5,354 nucleotides of DNA from an uncultured Muribaculaceae bacterium (GTDB lineage Bacteria > Bacteroidota > Bacteroidia > Bacteroidales > Muribaculaceae): contig CAMWUM010000156.1 in NCBI GenBank assembly GCA_947177435.1, positions 1 through 5,354 of the forward strand, in the 5' to 3' direction. Shown piece by piece: positions 1-5,354 of this stretch. The first letter of the stretch is position 1; each line of letters begins with the position of its first letter. The notes under the pieces were generated by a model, which saw only the letters and a program-made list of their open reading frames with translations, was not told where the DNA came from and ran no database searches. The translations under genes and the position numbers were made by a program.

Positions 1-101
1 CCCTAACGGCTACCCCCAATACCACTGGAAAGAAAAGACATCTCTATGTAGAAATCCAATTTGGAGATGAATATGCCAGGATAAGAGTTGAACAAAAGTA
101 A
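1..101 (+). CDS. C-terminal end of an unidentified protein (5' truncated by window edge)
   Basis: An open frame enters from the left edge (first full codon at 3) and ends at TAA 99-101, giving 32 residues. It reads LTATPNTTGKKRHLYVEIQF and ends GDEYARIRVEQK. The alternation of hydrophobic and charged residues (LYVEIQF, ARIRVEQ) suggests the final beta strands of a folded domain, so the frame is probably coding. I do not recognise the family and too little is visible to assign a function. The next gene remnant starts 43 bases downstream, and no hairpin terminator is evident between them. Confidence is limited by the short length. Confidence 0.5.
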   Translation, partial: LTATPNTTGKKRHLYVEIQFGDEYARIRVEQK

Positions 102-144
102 ATGGAGTTATGTACCTTATGAATCATACTAAATACAATACATT

Positions 145-486
145 ATGAGTGGCAAACGTTTATTTTTCACCTTGATGGTGTCTGCATTGTGCATGGCTGT
201 CATGCATGCGGCTGAACCGTGGAGGATCGCCACAGCGAATGTTGGAACTGATTCAGCATATCGTTACGTCGATAAAGGATGCCTTGCCTCGGTGAAAAAG
301 ACTACAGGACTATGGCGACGCTTAACACTTCGTCTGACGACGACATAGATTGCCAGGTGATACATACGTCTGCGTATGGCCAGTTGGGCGAACTGCTCGG
401 CGAGCACATTTACACTGTCGATTCGCTGGTGGTCTATGGGCCGCGTATATATACAAAACGGCAAAAAGGTGGTGCTGTCGGAGTAG
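145..486 (+). pseudogene. Remnant of a secreted leucine-rich-repeat-like surface protein (frameshifted, internally shortened)
   Basis: The ATG at 145 opens a clear signal peptide: MSGKR, then the hydrophobic stretch LFFTLMVSALCMAVM, then HAAEP with a likely cleavage site after AA. This frame becomes implausible near the A5 run at 295-299 and stops at 346-348. From about 300 the frame one base back reads DDDIDCQVIHTSAYGQLGEL followed by LGEHIYTVDSLVVYGP. That resembles the segment preceding leucine-rich repeats in Bacteroidetes BspA-like surface proteins. After 444 a further shift gives VYIQNGKKVVLSE and TAG at 484-486, resembling the end of a C-terminal sorting tail (typical pattern: GxYIxNGKKVVxK). 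Start, middle and end of one secreted protein thus seem to be present with most of the body missing and two frame breaks. The family call is from remembered patterns. Two short unrelated ORFs are a less likely alternative. Confidence 0.6.
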
Positions 487-559
487 GAACATGTAGGTGT
501 GTCAAAAGTCTTCCCCGATTTTTCCGCTAACGCCGTAAAATCCAAATAGATTGATTGAG

Positions 560-584
560 CGGGGCGCCCCTGTCGGGCGCCCCG
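560..584. terminator. GC-rich hairpin between convergent genes, probable bidirectional terminator
   Basis: The arms CGGGGCGCCC (560-569) and GGGCGCCCCG (575-584) pair perfectly over 10 bp around a 5-base loop. The hairpin lies 30 bases beyond the stop of the minus-strand radical SAM gene and 73 bases beyond the end of the plus-strand remnant, where a shared terminator would be expected. Neither strand has a true U-tract after the stem, only mixed sequence, so intrinsic termination is inferred from position and stem strength. Confidence 0.6.
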
Positions 585-613
585 TTGATCGACGGCAAGA
601 TAGCTGTCGGGGG

Positions 614-1393
614 TCAGCTGACGGTGACGGGGATGCCGGTGGCTGCTGAAATGCGGTCGGCGATTGCTTGCAATTCGGGCTTGGGCACTTGCTGGAGCGA
701 CTGCTCGGGCGTGCGGCGGTCGATGGAGTAAAGCATCACCTGGCGCGGCTTTATCTGCCTGTAAGCGTCGATAAGGGCCTCTATTTCGACGTCGGTGGTG
801 TTGTCTACTGGCTGGCCGTCGTGCTCGCCGCGCGTGAGCATGGTCTGCACGATGCCAGTGTCGGCAAACTGCCTGATGCCGGCGATAGCGGCCTCTACGG
901 TAAAGGTAGGAGAGCCGGGGCGGTCGAGGGCGCGCATAGTGCTTTCGACCGCGCTGTCGAGCTTGATGATATTGTTGTCAACCTTACGCAATGCGTCGGC
1001 CACGGCGGAGCGCGCAGCCATGGTGGCATTGTTGAGCACGCTTATCTTCACGTTAGGGAAATACTTGTCCCTTAGGGCAATCGTGTCGTCGATTACGCCC
1101 GCGAAGTCGGGGTGCAGAGTCGGCTCGCCATTGCCTGAGAATGTGATGGCGTCGAGCCGTTCGCCCTTGGCCTTCATGTCGGCGAGCTTGGCCTCGAGCA
1201 GCGCCTTAACTTCGGCGCGGGGAGGCAGCCCAGTGGTGCCGGGGCCCTGTGCGTTGTAGCCCGCCTCGCAGTAGAGGCAGTCAAAAGAGCACACCTTGCC
1301 GTCGCGCGGCGAGAGGTTGATGCCAAGCGAGGCTCCGAGCCTGCGCGAATGTATCGGGCCGAAAATCGTTTCGTGAAAAAGTACAGTCTGCAT
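614..1393 (-). CDS. Radical SAM protein, COG0731 / TYW1-like Fe-S oxidoreductase
   Basis: This 259-residue protein carries the radical SAM signature CSFDCLYC, with Cys35, Cys39 and Cys42 able to bind a [4Fe-4S] cluster that cleaves S-adenosylmethionine. SGNGEPTLHP (86-95) is the GGE-like SAM-binding strand. The N-terminal FGPIHSRRLGASLGINLSP (11-29) is characteristic of the COG0731 group related to archaeal wyosine synthase TYW1. Those three cysteines are the only ones in the protein, so the second cluster used by real TYW1 enzymes is absent; tRNA imidazoG synthesis is therefore doubtful and the substrate is unknown. No signal peptide or membrane segment is visible, so it should be cytosolic. 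It begins at an ATG 18 bases after a TAAATTTG -7 element and ends at TGA before the 560-584 hairpin. It looks full length and monocistronic. The family call is firm; the reaction is not known. Confidence 0.92.
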   Translation of the reverse strand: MQTVLFHETIFGPIHSRRLGASLGINLSPRDGKVCSFDCLYCEAGYNAQGPGTTGLPPRAEVKALLEAKLADMKAKGERLDAITFSGNGEPTLHPDFAGVIDDTIALRDKYFPNVKISVLNNATMAARSAVADALRKVDNNIIKLDSAVESTMRALDRPGSPTFTVEAAIAGIRQFADTGIVQTMLTRGEHDGQPVDNTTDVEIEALIDAYRQIKPRQVMLYSIDRRTPEQSLQQVPKPELQAIADRISAATGIPVTVS

Positions 1394-1411
1394 ATTTTAA
1401 CCTTGGATGCG

Positions 1412-1419
1412 CAAATTTA
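1412..1419 (-). promoter_or_regulatory. -7 element of the radical SAM gene promoter
   Basis: On the minus strand this reads TAAATTTG followed by C, a full match to the Bacteroidetes -7 consensus TAnnTTTG. It lies 18 bases upstream of the ATG, implying a very short leader. A good -33 TTG at 19-21 bp is not seen; the nearest T-rich stretch (TTTTC, around 1441-1445) is weak. The assignment rests on the -7 box and position. Confidence 0.5.
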
Positions 1420-1457
1420 CTGCTTTTTGGGATAATAGATGAAAATTGCATAAAAAA

Positions 1458-1489
1458 TTTGTTTCTGCGGCAGGAAAGCGTTAACTTTG
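1458..1489 (+). promoter_or_regulatory. Bacteroidetes-type promoter for the small ORF at 1506
   Basis: TTTG at 1458-1461 is followed after exactly 20 bp by TAACTTTG at 1482-1489, matching the -33/-7 consensus of the primary Bacteroidetes sigma factor. Transcription would start around 1494, leaving a leader of roughly a dozen bases before the ATG at 1506. The 16-base string aagcgttaactttgca around the -7 box recurs exactly before the helicase gene. Confidence 0.8.
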
Positions 1490-1505
1490 CACTAATGGCA
1501 AATTT

Positions 1506-1865
1506 ATGAAAATCAATCGACACAAGAAAATAGAAGTGAAAAACGGCCTCCTTAAAAAGCTTAAGGAGGATAATGCGTTTTGGTCATACGACCAAACTTC
1601 TGTTACAGCCGACAATGTTGACGATGACCAACTGATTGCCATGACCTTACGCTATCTAGATTTACCGGAGATTAAACAGGTATTCTCGATATTTTCCTAT
1701 AAGAAGATAAAGGACGCTTGGCGACGGCTTTTGGTGCCGGAGGGCGAATATCTTTACACCCTCAACCGTTTCTTCGCCTGGTATTATTTTCGGGCAAAGA
1801 ATCCAGATGCCTATCTCAAATCGCTCGAAACGCGTCGCATCAACGCTCTCATAGGCTTGCAATGA
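1506..1865 (+). CDS. Small conserved-looking protein of unknown function, probably truncated by an in-frame TGA
   Basis: The 119-residue product starts at ATG 1506, just downstream of a strong promoter. The N-terminus is very basic (MKINRHKKIEVKNGLLKKLK). A central part follows with FWSYD (25-29), DDDQLIAMTLRYLD (39-52), a predicted helical stretch EIKQVFSIFSYKKIKDAWRR (55-74) and an aromatic segment, YLYTLNRFFAWYYF (82-95). No signal peptide, membrane helix or catalytic motif is apparent. It recalls small Bacteroidetes proteins found near nucleotidyltransferase-like toxins, but no such partner is present and I do not assign that role. Codons are more AT-rich than in the flanking channel and helicase genes, a possible sign of separate origin. 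The reading frame continues past the TGA at 1863-1865 for 21 more sensible codons (separate entry), so the ancestral protein was probably about 141 residues. Confidence 0.7.
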   Translation: MKINRHKKIEVKNGLLKKLKEDNAFWSYDQTSVTADNVDDDQLIAMTLRYLDLPEIKQVFSIFSYKKIKDAWRRLLVPEGEYLYTLNRFFAWYYFRAKNPDAYLKSLETRRINALIGLQ

Positions 1866-1931
1866 AAGGACTCGCGCCAATCGGCAAAAGACATCGAAGA
1901 GCGCATCAAGGCGGTGATTCTTTCATCATAA
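1866..1931 (+). pseudogene. Detached C-terminal tail of the 1506 gene, beyond an in-frame TGA
   Basis: In the same frame as the gene ending at 1865, the sequence reads KDSRQSA, then KDIEERIKAVILSS, and stops at TAA 1929-1931. Most of its codons from 1890 onward end in G or C (GAC ATC GAG CGC ATC AAG GCG GTG), as in the neighbouring genes. The peptide forms a plausible amphipathic helix. This suggests that the TGA replaced a sense codon such as TGG or CGA. Natural readthrough or a sequencing error are alternatives. Confidence 0.5.
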
Positions 1932-1978
1932 AACTTATTTTTTGGGGAATGGGCGTGCAAAAAGCGTGGTTTGATTGT

Positions 1979-1986
1979 TATATATG
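1979..1986 (+). promoter_or_regulatory. Possible -7 element of the mechanosensitive channel gene
   Basis: TATATATG followed by C differs from TAnnTTTG at one position and lies 20 bases before the chosen ATG at 2007. There is no TTG 19-21 bp upstream, so this is a weak candidate. If real, a transcript starting near 1991 would exclude the upstream TTG start at 1971. Confidence 0.25.
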
Positions 1987-2006
1987 CAAATAAACACGTT
2001 TTAACC

Positions 2007-3305
2007 ATGACTTACACCAGCATTATTCCCTCGCATTCCATCGCTGTTTGGCTGCTCAGCCACATCGAAAGACTCCTCAACGCCATAGGCCTCGAAAAGC
2101 ACCATACCATAGAGCAAATCATATACTTCACCATCATCGTGTCAGTGAGCCTCGGCATCGGCTGGGTGCTTCAGTTCATAACGCTGTGGATTTCGGAGAA
2201 AATTGCCAAAGCGCGCAAGTCAGACGTAGCCAACGACCTGCTGGCCCAGCACACGCTCACCAAATGCTCTTACGTGATACCCCCGCTGGTGTTCCTCAGC
2301 CTGGCGCCGTTCGCATTCGAAAGCACATCGCCGGCGCTGACCATTATCATACGCTGCGCCCTGGTGCTCGTGTGCATGGCATTCGCCTTCGGCCTTACTG
2401 CCATCGTCACGTTCATATTCACCAGGTACAACAAACGAGCCAACACTAAGAACCTGCCCATCAAAGGCATCCTGGCCGTAATCAACGGCCTTATATGGAT
2501 TCTGGCCATCATCGTGGCCGTGTCAATCATCGTGCACAAGTCGCCGGCCGCGCTGCTCGGAGGTATGACGGCGTTCGCTGCGGTGCTGATGTTGATATTC
2601 AAGGACAGCATCCTGGGCCTGGTGTCGGGCGTGCAGATGTCGCAGAACGACATGCTGCGCGTGGGCGACTGGATCGTGGTGCCCAACACCCCCGCCAACG
2701 GCGTGGTGCTCGACGTGACCCTTACCACCGTCAAGGTGCAGAACTTCGACAACACAATAGTCATGGTGCCCCCGTACACGCTCGTCTCATCGTCGTTCCA
2801 GAACTGGCGCGGCATGAGCGACAGCGGCGTACGCCGCATATCTCAGGCCGTGTACATCAATCCCGACAGCGTGGCCGCACCCGAGCCCGGCCAGATCGAG
2901 GCGCTGGTGGAGAAGTTCCCGATACTGAAGCCGTTTGTCTCCAATCTGCAGCAGGCCAACAAGACCATCGCGTGGGACAAGGGCGTGGCTCCGGTCAACG
3001 GCACGCTCGAGACCAATCTGGGCCTCTACCGCGCTTACATGACCAGCTACTTGGTGCAGAACGAGATGATCGACCACACCAAAGACCTGATGCTCTACGC
3101 AGGCCCGATGAGCCCCGAGGGCATACCGGTCAACATCTACTGCTTCTCGGTGACCACCCAGTGGCAGGCCTTCGAGGCCGTGCTCTCGGCCGTGATGGAG
3201 CACGCCGTGCTGGCAGCCTCGTGGTTCGGCCTCGAAGTACTCAGCGCCGACCACCTCGAGGTGGACATGAACGCCAAAAACGCCCTGCCGGGCCCAAAGG
3301 CGTAA
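2007..3305 (+). CDS. ybdG: YbdG-like mechanosensitive ion channel (MscS family)
   Basis: This is a 432-residue inner-membrane channel that would open under membrane tension and release solutes during hypo-osmotic shock. Hydrophobic helices lie at about 36-60, 87-103, 111-139 and 154-176. The pore-lining segment follows at 179-213 (SPAALLGGMTAF then AAVLMLIFKDSILGLVSGVQ). The beta domain is typical: NDMLRVGDWIVVP (214-226), NGVVLDVTLTTVKVQNFDNT (231-250), then VPPYTLVSSSFQNWRGMSDS (254-273). These segments match E. coli YbdG (415 residues) closely by recall, and the length is similar, so this is the YbdG subfamily rather than small MscS. The frame opens earlier at TTG 1971, but I prefer ATG 2007: the extra residues IVIYANKH look non-coding and overlap the candidate promoter. 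The gene ends 62 bases before the helicase ATG with no hairpin between, so read-through into the helicase is possible. Confidence 0.93.
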   Translation: MTYTSIIPSHSIAVWLLSHIERLLNAIGLEKHHTIEQIIYFTIIVSVSLGIGWVLQFITLWISEKIAKARKSDVANDLLAQHTLTKCSYVIPPLVFLSLAPFAFESTSPALTIIIRCALVLVCMAFAFGLTAIVTFIFTRYNKRANTKNLPIKGILAVINGLIWILAIIVAVSIIVHKSPAALLGGMTAFAAVLMLIFKDSILGLVSGVQMSQNDMLRVGDWIVVPNTPANGVVLDVTLTTVKVQNFDNTIVMVPPYTLVSSSFQNWRGMSDSGVRRISQAVYINPDSVAAPEPGQIEALVEKFPILKPFVSNLQQANKTIAWDKGVAPVNGTLETNLGLYRAYMTSYLVQNEMIDHTKDLMLYAGPMSPEGIPVNIYCFSVTTQWQAFEAVLSAVMEHAVLAASWFGLEVLSADHLEVDMNAKNALPGPKA

Positions 3306-3310
3306 ACATA

Positions 3311-3342
3311 TTTGGTAATTGAGCGCATAAGCGTTAACTTTG
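3311..3342 (+). promoter_or_regulatory. Bacteroidetes-type promoter for the DEAD-box helicase
   Basis: TTTG at 3311-3314 and TAACTTTG at 3335-3342 are separated by exactly 20 bp. The element begins six bases after the channel stop codon, so the helicase can be transcribed independently. A start near 3347 would give an AT-rich leader of about 20 bases before ATG 3368. Sixteen bases around the -7 box are identical to the promoter at 1458-1489. Confidence 0.8.
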
Positions 3343-3367
3343 CAAAATAATTAAGCTAAAAATAAAT

Positions 3368-5119
3368 ATGGCATCATTTGAAGAACTTGGCGTGAACGAA
3401 AATCTAAGGCGCGCCATTGAAGAATTGGGGTTTGAAAATCCAATGCCGGTGCAGGAAAAAGTAATCCCTGTGCTGCTGGGCGGCGACCACGACGTGGTGG
3501 GCCTGGCGCAGACCGGCACCGGCAAGACGGCGGCTTTCGGCCTGCCCGTGATACAAAGAATCGACACGCACAGGCGCGTGCCCCAGGCGCTGATCCTGGC
3601 CCCCACGCGCGAGCTGTGCCTGCAGATAGCGGGCGACTTGGCCGACTACTCCAAGTACGTGCCCGACCTCGACGTGCTCCCCGTCTACGGCGGCAGCTCG
3701 ATCGAAAGCCAGATACGCCAACTCAAGCAGGGCGTGCAAATCATAGTGGCCACTCCCGGCCGCCTCATCGACCTGATCAACCGCAAGGTGGTCAAGCTCG
3801 ACGACGTGCACACCGTGGTGCTCGATGAGGCCGACGAGATGCTCAACATGGGCTTCGTCGACTCCATCAACGAGATCCTGGGCCACGTGCCCGACGACCG
3901 CAAGATGCTGCTGTTCTCGGCCACGATGCCAAAGGAGGTGGCTAAGATTGCCGCCACGTTCATGCACGAGCCCGAGGAAATCGTAATCGGCAACCGCAAC
4001 GAGGGCGCCGAGAACGTGCGCCATATCTACTACATGGTCAACGCCCGCGACAAGTACCTGGCCCTCAAACGCATCGTCGACAACTCGCCCAACATCTACG
4101 GCATCATCTTCTGCCGCACCCGCCGCGACACCCAGGAAATCGCCGACAAGCTGATCGCCGACGGCTACAACGCCGAGGCGCTGCACGGCGACCTGAGCCA
4201 GGCCCAGCGCGACATCGTGATGAAGAAATTCCGCGACCGCGTGCTGCCCCTGCTCGTGGCCACTGACGTGGCCGCCCGTGGTCTCGACGTCGACGACCTC
4301 ACCCACGTAATCAACTACGGCCTGCCTGACGACACAGCCGTCTACACCCATCGCTCGGGCCGTACCGGCCGCGCCGGCAAGACGGGCGTGTCAGTGGCCA
4401 TCATCCACTCGCGCGAGAAGGGCAAGCTGCGCGAGATCGAGCGCATCATCGGCAAGAAGTTCGAGCGCAAGGACGTGCCCACCCCCGAGCACATCATCGA
4501 GAAGCAGCTGTACAGCCTGGCCGACCGCCTGGAGAAAGTGGAGGTCATCGAGGAGGAAATCGACAAGTACTTCCGTGGCGTGAGCCGCAAGCTCTCGTGG
4601 CTGTCGAGCGACGACCTGCTCAAGCGCGTGCTTTCGCTCGAGTTCAACCGCCTGCTCGAGTACTACAAGGACGCCCCCAAGATCGACTTCATCGACGAGA
4701 AGCCCAGTCGCAAAGACCGCGAAAAGGGCGAGAAAGGAGGCAAGAAAGGCAAGAAGTTCGACCCCGAGGCCGACAAGGACCGCCGAACCGCCGAGCCGGG
4801 ACTGTCACGCATCTACGGCAACGCCGTCAAGGCCGACGGATTCTTCGCCGGTAATCGCATCGAGACCCTCAATAAGAACGGGCCCGGCAAGCGCGTGGAC
4901 GTGGGCCGCATCGACCTGATGCCCGGCTACGCCCTCTTCGATGTGCCTGACGCCGACGCTAAGCGCGTGGTCAGCGCCCTGAAAGGCAGCGAATTCTTCG
5001 GCAAGCGCCTCTACAGCGAAATCGCCAACCCGGACAAAGACTACCGCGCCGAGAACGACGCCCCGCGCCGCAGCAAAGAGGCCGCCCGCAAGTCCGCCCC
5101 CCGCAAGCGCCGCCGCTAA
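3368..5119 (+). CDS. DEAD-box ATP-dependent RNA helicase with DbpA-type RNA-binding domain
   Basis: This 583-residue protein is a cytosolic ATP-driven RNA unwinding enzyme, likely acting in ribosome assembly or RNA turnover. The core motifs are all present: Q motif with GFENPMPVQ (21-29), motif I AQTGTGKT (47-54), Ia PTREL (79-83), Ib TPGR (129-132), II DEAD (153-156), III SAT (184-186), IV IIFCRT (246-251), V ATDVAARGLDV (298-308) and VI HRSGRTGRAG (328-337). A helical region (about 370-435) leads to a charged, lysine-rich linker (446-473). Next comes a domain at about 478-553 (RIYGNAVKADGFF through LMPGYALFDVPDA to GKRLYSEIA) that fits the DbpA RNA-binding fold, and then a strongly basic tail ending RKRRR. 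This architecture resembles CsdA/DeaD and DbpA, and I cannot say which is the functional equivalent, so I give no symbol. The start at ATG 3368 follows its own promoter, and the product looks intact. Confidence 0.95.
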   Translation: MASFEELGVNENLRRAIEELGFENPMPVQEKVIPVLLGGDHDVVGLAQTGTGKTAAFGLPVIQRIDTHRRVPQALILAPTRELCLQIAGDLADYSKYVPDLDVLPVYGGSSIESQIRQLKQGVQIIVATPGRLIDLINRKVVKLDDVHTVVLDEADEMLNMGFVDSINEILGHVPDDRKMLLFSATMPKEVAKIAATFMHEPEEIVIGNRNEGAENVRHIYYMVNARDKYLALKRIVDNSPNIYGIIFCRTRRDTQEIADKLIADGYNAEALHGDLSQAQRDIVMKKFRDRVLPLLVATDVAARGLDVDDLTHVINYGLPDDTAVYTHRSGRTGRAGKTGVSVAIIHSREKGKLREIERIIGKKFERKDVPTPEHIIEKQLYSLADRLEKVEVIEEEIDKYFRGVSRKLSWLSSDDLLKRVLSLEFNRLLEYYKDAPKIDFIDEKPSRKDREKGEKGGKKGKKFDPEADKDRRTAEPGLSRIYGNAVKADGFFAGNRIETLNKNGPGKRVDVGRIDLMPGYALFDVPDADAKRVVSALKGSEFFGKRLYSEIANPDKDYRAENDAPRRSKEAARKSAPRKRRR

Positions 5120-5135
5120 CTCCCCGCTAATTCCG

Positions 5136-5189
5136 CACCACTCCCCCAAGCCATTGTTAACGTTAGTTAAATGGCTTGGGGGAGTGGTG
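5136..5189. repeat. Perfect 20-bp inverted repeat, probable terminator overlapping the next promoter
   Basis: The arm at 5136-5155 (CACCACTCCCCCAAGCCATT) is exactly complementary to 5170-5189 and encloses a 14-base loop that itself contains GTTAAC. It starts 16 bases after the helicase stop, so in RNA it would form a long hairpin suited to transcription termination or 3' end protection. It is followed by A residues rather than a U-tract on the plus strand, which is unlike a classical intrinsic terminator. Its right arm includes CTTG at 5175-5178, the probable -33 element of the kinase promoter. Confidence 0.75.
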
Positions 5190-5206
5190 AAAAAACATTA
5201 ACTTTG
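5175..5206 (+). promoter_or_regulatory. Bacteroidetes-type promoter for the protein kinase gene
   Basis: TTG at 5176-5178 and TAACTTTG at 5199-5206 are separated by 20 bp, the same spacing as the other two plus-strand promoters in the window. A start near 5211 would give a leader of about 25 bases before ATG 5236. The -33 element sits within the right arm of the 20-bp inverted repeat. Confidence 0.75.
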
Positions 5207-5235
5207 TAGCTTGAATAAAAAGCATTTCAAAGTCG

Positions 5236-5354
5236 ATGAACAACGAGCAAGCAACGGCGCATCTGCCCAACGGAAGAGTAATCGGTGACGGCAAATACAA
5301 AATTACCCGCCTGATTGGCTCCGGCACTTTCGGCTGCACCTATGAGGCCGAGTA
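5236..5354 (+). CDS. Serine/threonine protein kinase, N-terminus (3' truncated by window edge)
   Basis: The first 39 residues are visible. After a short polar leader (MNNEQATAHLPNGRVIGDG) comes KYKITRLIGSGTFGCTYEAE, the start of a Hanks-type kinase domain. GSGTFG (28-33) is the glycine-rich nucleotide-binding loop GxGxFG, and the following TYEA fits the strand leading to the catalytic lysine. The opening pattern LPNGxxIxxxYxIxxxIGxGxFGxTY is common in Bacteroidetes signalling kinases, which would phosphorylate Ser/Thr on protein partners. The lysine, catalytic loop and any sensor or membrane region lie beyond the window. It has its own promoter and follows a probable terminator, so it is likely the first gene of its unit. 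Confidence 0.88.
   Translation, partial: MNNEQATAHLPNGRVIGDGKYKITRLIGSGTFGCTYEAE

Noticed and set aside
60..90. TTTG at 60-63 and TAAGAGTTG at 82-90 as a promoter for the 145 remnant
   Set aside because: The -7 match is poor and the site lies inside the upstream coding tail, so it is not listed.
264..545. 93-codon minus-strand open frame over the surface-protein remnant
   Set aside because: No recognisable motif or start signals, while the plus strand shows a signal peptide and surface-protein fragments.
668..1259. Plus-strand open frames over the radical SAM gene
   Set aside because: They are shadows of a gene with an intact CxxxCxxC signature on the other strand.
1862..1993. Short ORF starting at an ATG that overlaps the TGA at 1863, like a translationally coupled gene
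   Set aside because: The frame gives an Arg/His-rich peptide without plausible fold, while the frame continuing from the upstream gene reads much better through 1931.
1971..2006. TTG start adding 12 residues to the channel
   Set aside because: The added residues have no similarity to the family and overlap the candidate -7 element; ATG 2007 fits the expected N-terminus better.
2270..2839. 189-codon minus-strand open frame opposite the channel gene
   Set aside because: It is the complement of conserved transmembrane and beta-domain codons, with no independent start signal.
2495..3322. 275-codon plus-strand open frame overlapping the channel gene
   Set aside because: Its product is Arg/Gly/His-rich low-complexity sequence in the wrong frame of a well-matched MscS-family gene.
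3404..4351. 315-codon minus-strand open frame opposite the helicase gene
   Set aside because: It is antisense to a clear DEAD-box gene and its composition (rich in His, Val, Asp, Gly, Ala) reflects GC-biased third positions of the real gene. No motif or promoter supports it.
1..5354. CRISPR arrays, tRNA or rRNA genes, insertion sequences, phage or defence modules
   Set aside because: No spaced direct repeats, tRNA-like cloverleaf, transposase or recognisable defence gene were seen on either strand.

Overview
The window looks like a chromosomal segment from the Bacteroidales, most likely a gut lineage such as Muribaculaceae or a relative. The support is three plus-strand promoters with the Bacteroidetes-type -7 element TAnnTTTG (here always TAACTTTG), each 20 bp downstream of a TTG-containing -33 element. 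A-rich leaders without Shine-Dalgarno sequences and protein sequences of Bacteroidetes flavour agree with this. The family-level placement is inference.

Layout, left to right. (1) Positions 1-101 hold the last 32 codons of an unidentified plus-strand gene. (2) Positions 145-486 hold a decayed plus-strand gene: a signal peptide, a fragment resembling the N-terminal part of Bacteroidetes leucine-rich-repeat surface proteins, and a tail resembling a C-terminal sorting signal, all in mismatched frames. (3) A strong GC hairpin at 560-584 separates it from a convergent minus-strand radical SAM gene (614-1393) of the COG0731/TYW1-like type. (4) Positions 1394-1505 are a divergent promoter region. 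(5) A small unrecognised protein follows (1506-1865). Its frame runs on past a single TGA to 1931 with good coding character, suggesting a recent nonsense change. (6) A YbdG-like MscS-family mechanosensitive channel occupies 2007-3305. (7) A DEAD-box RNA helicase with a C-terminal DbpA-type RNA-binding domain occupies 3368-5119, with its own promoter. (8) A perfect 20-bp inverted repeat (5136-5189) contains the -33 element of the next promoter. (9) The N-terminus of a serine/threonine protein kinase runs off the right edge (5236 onward).

The genes do not form an obvious pathway. Each of the small ORF, the helicase and the kinase has its own promoter of the same design, so this looks like a run of mostly single-gene units covering RNA metabolism, osmotic protection and signalling. 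I see no CRISPR array, tRNA, rRNA, insertion sequence or phage gene. The points most worth a second look are the in-frame TGA, the inverted repeat that overlaps a promoter, and the secreted-protein remnant. I found no convincing evidence of a wholly new system.
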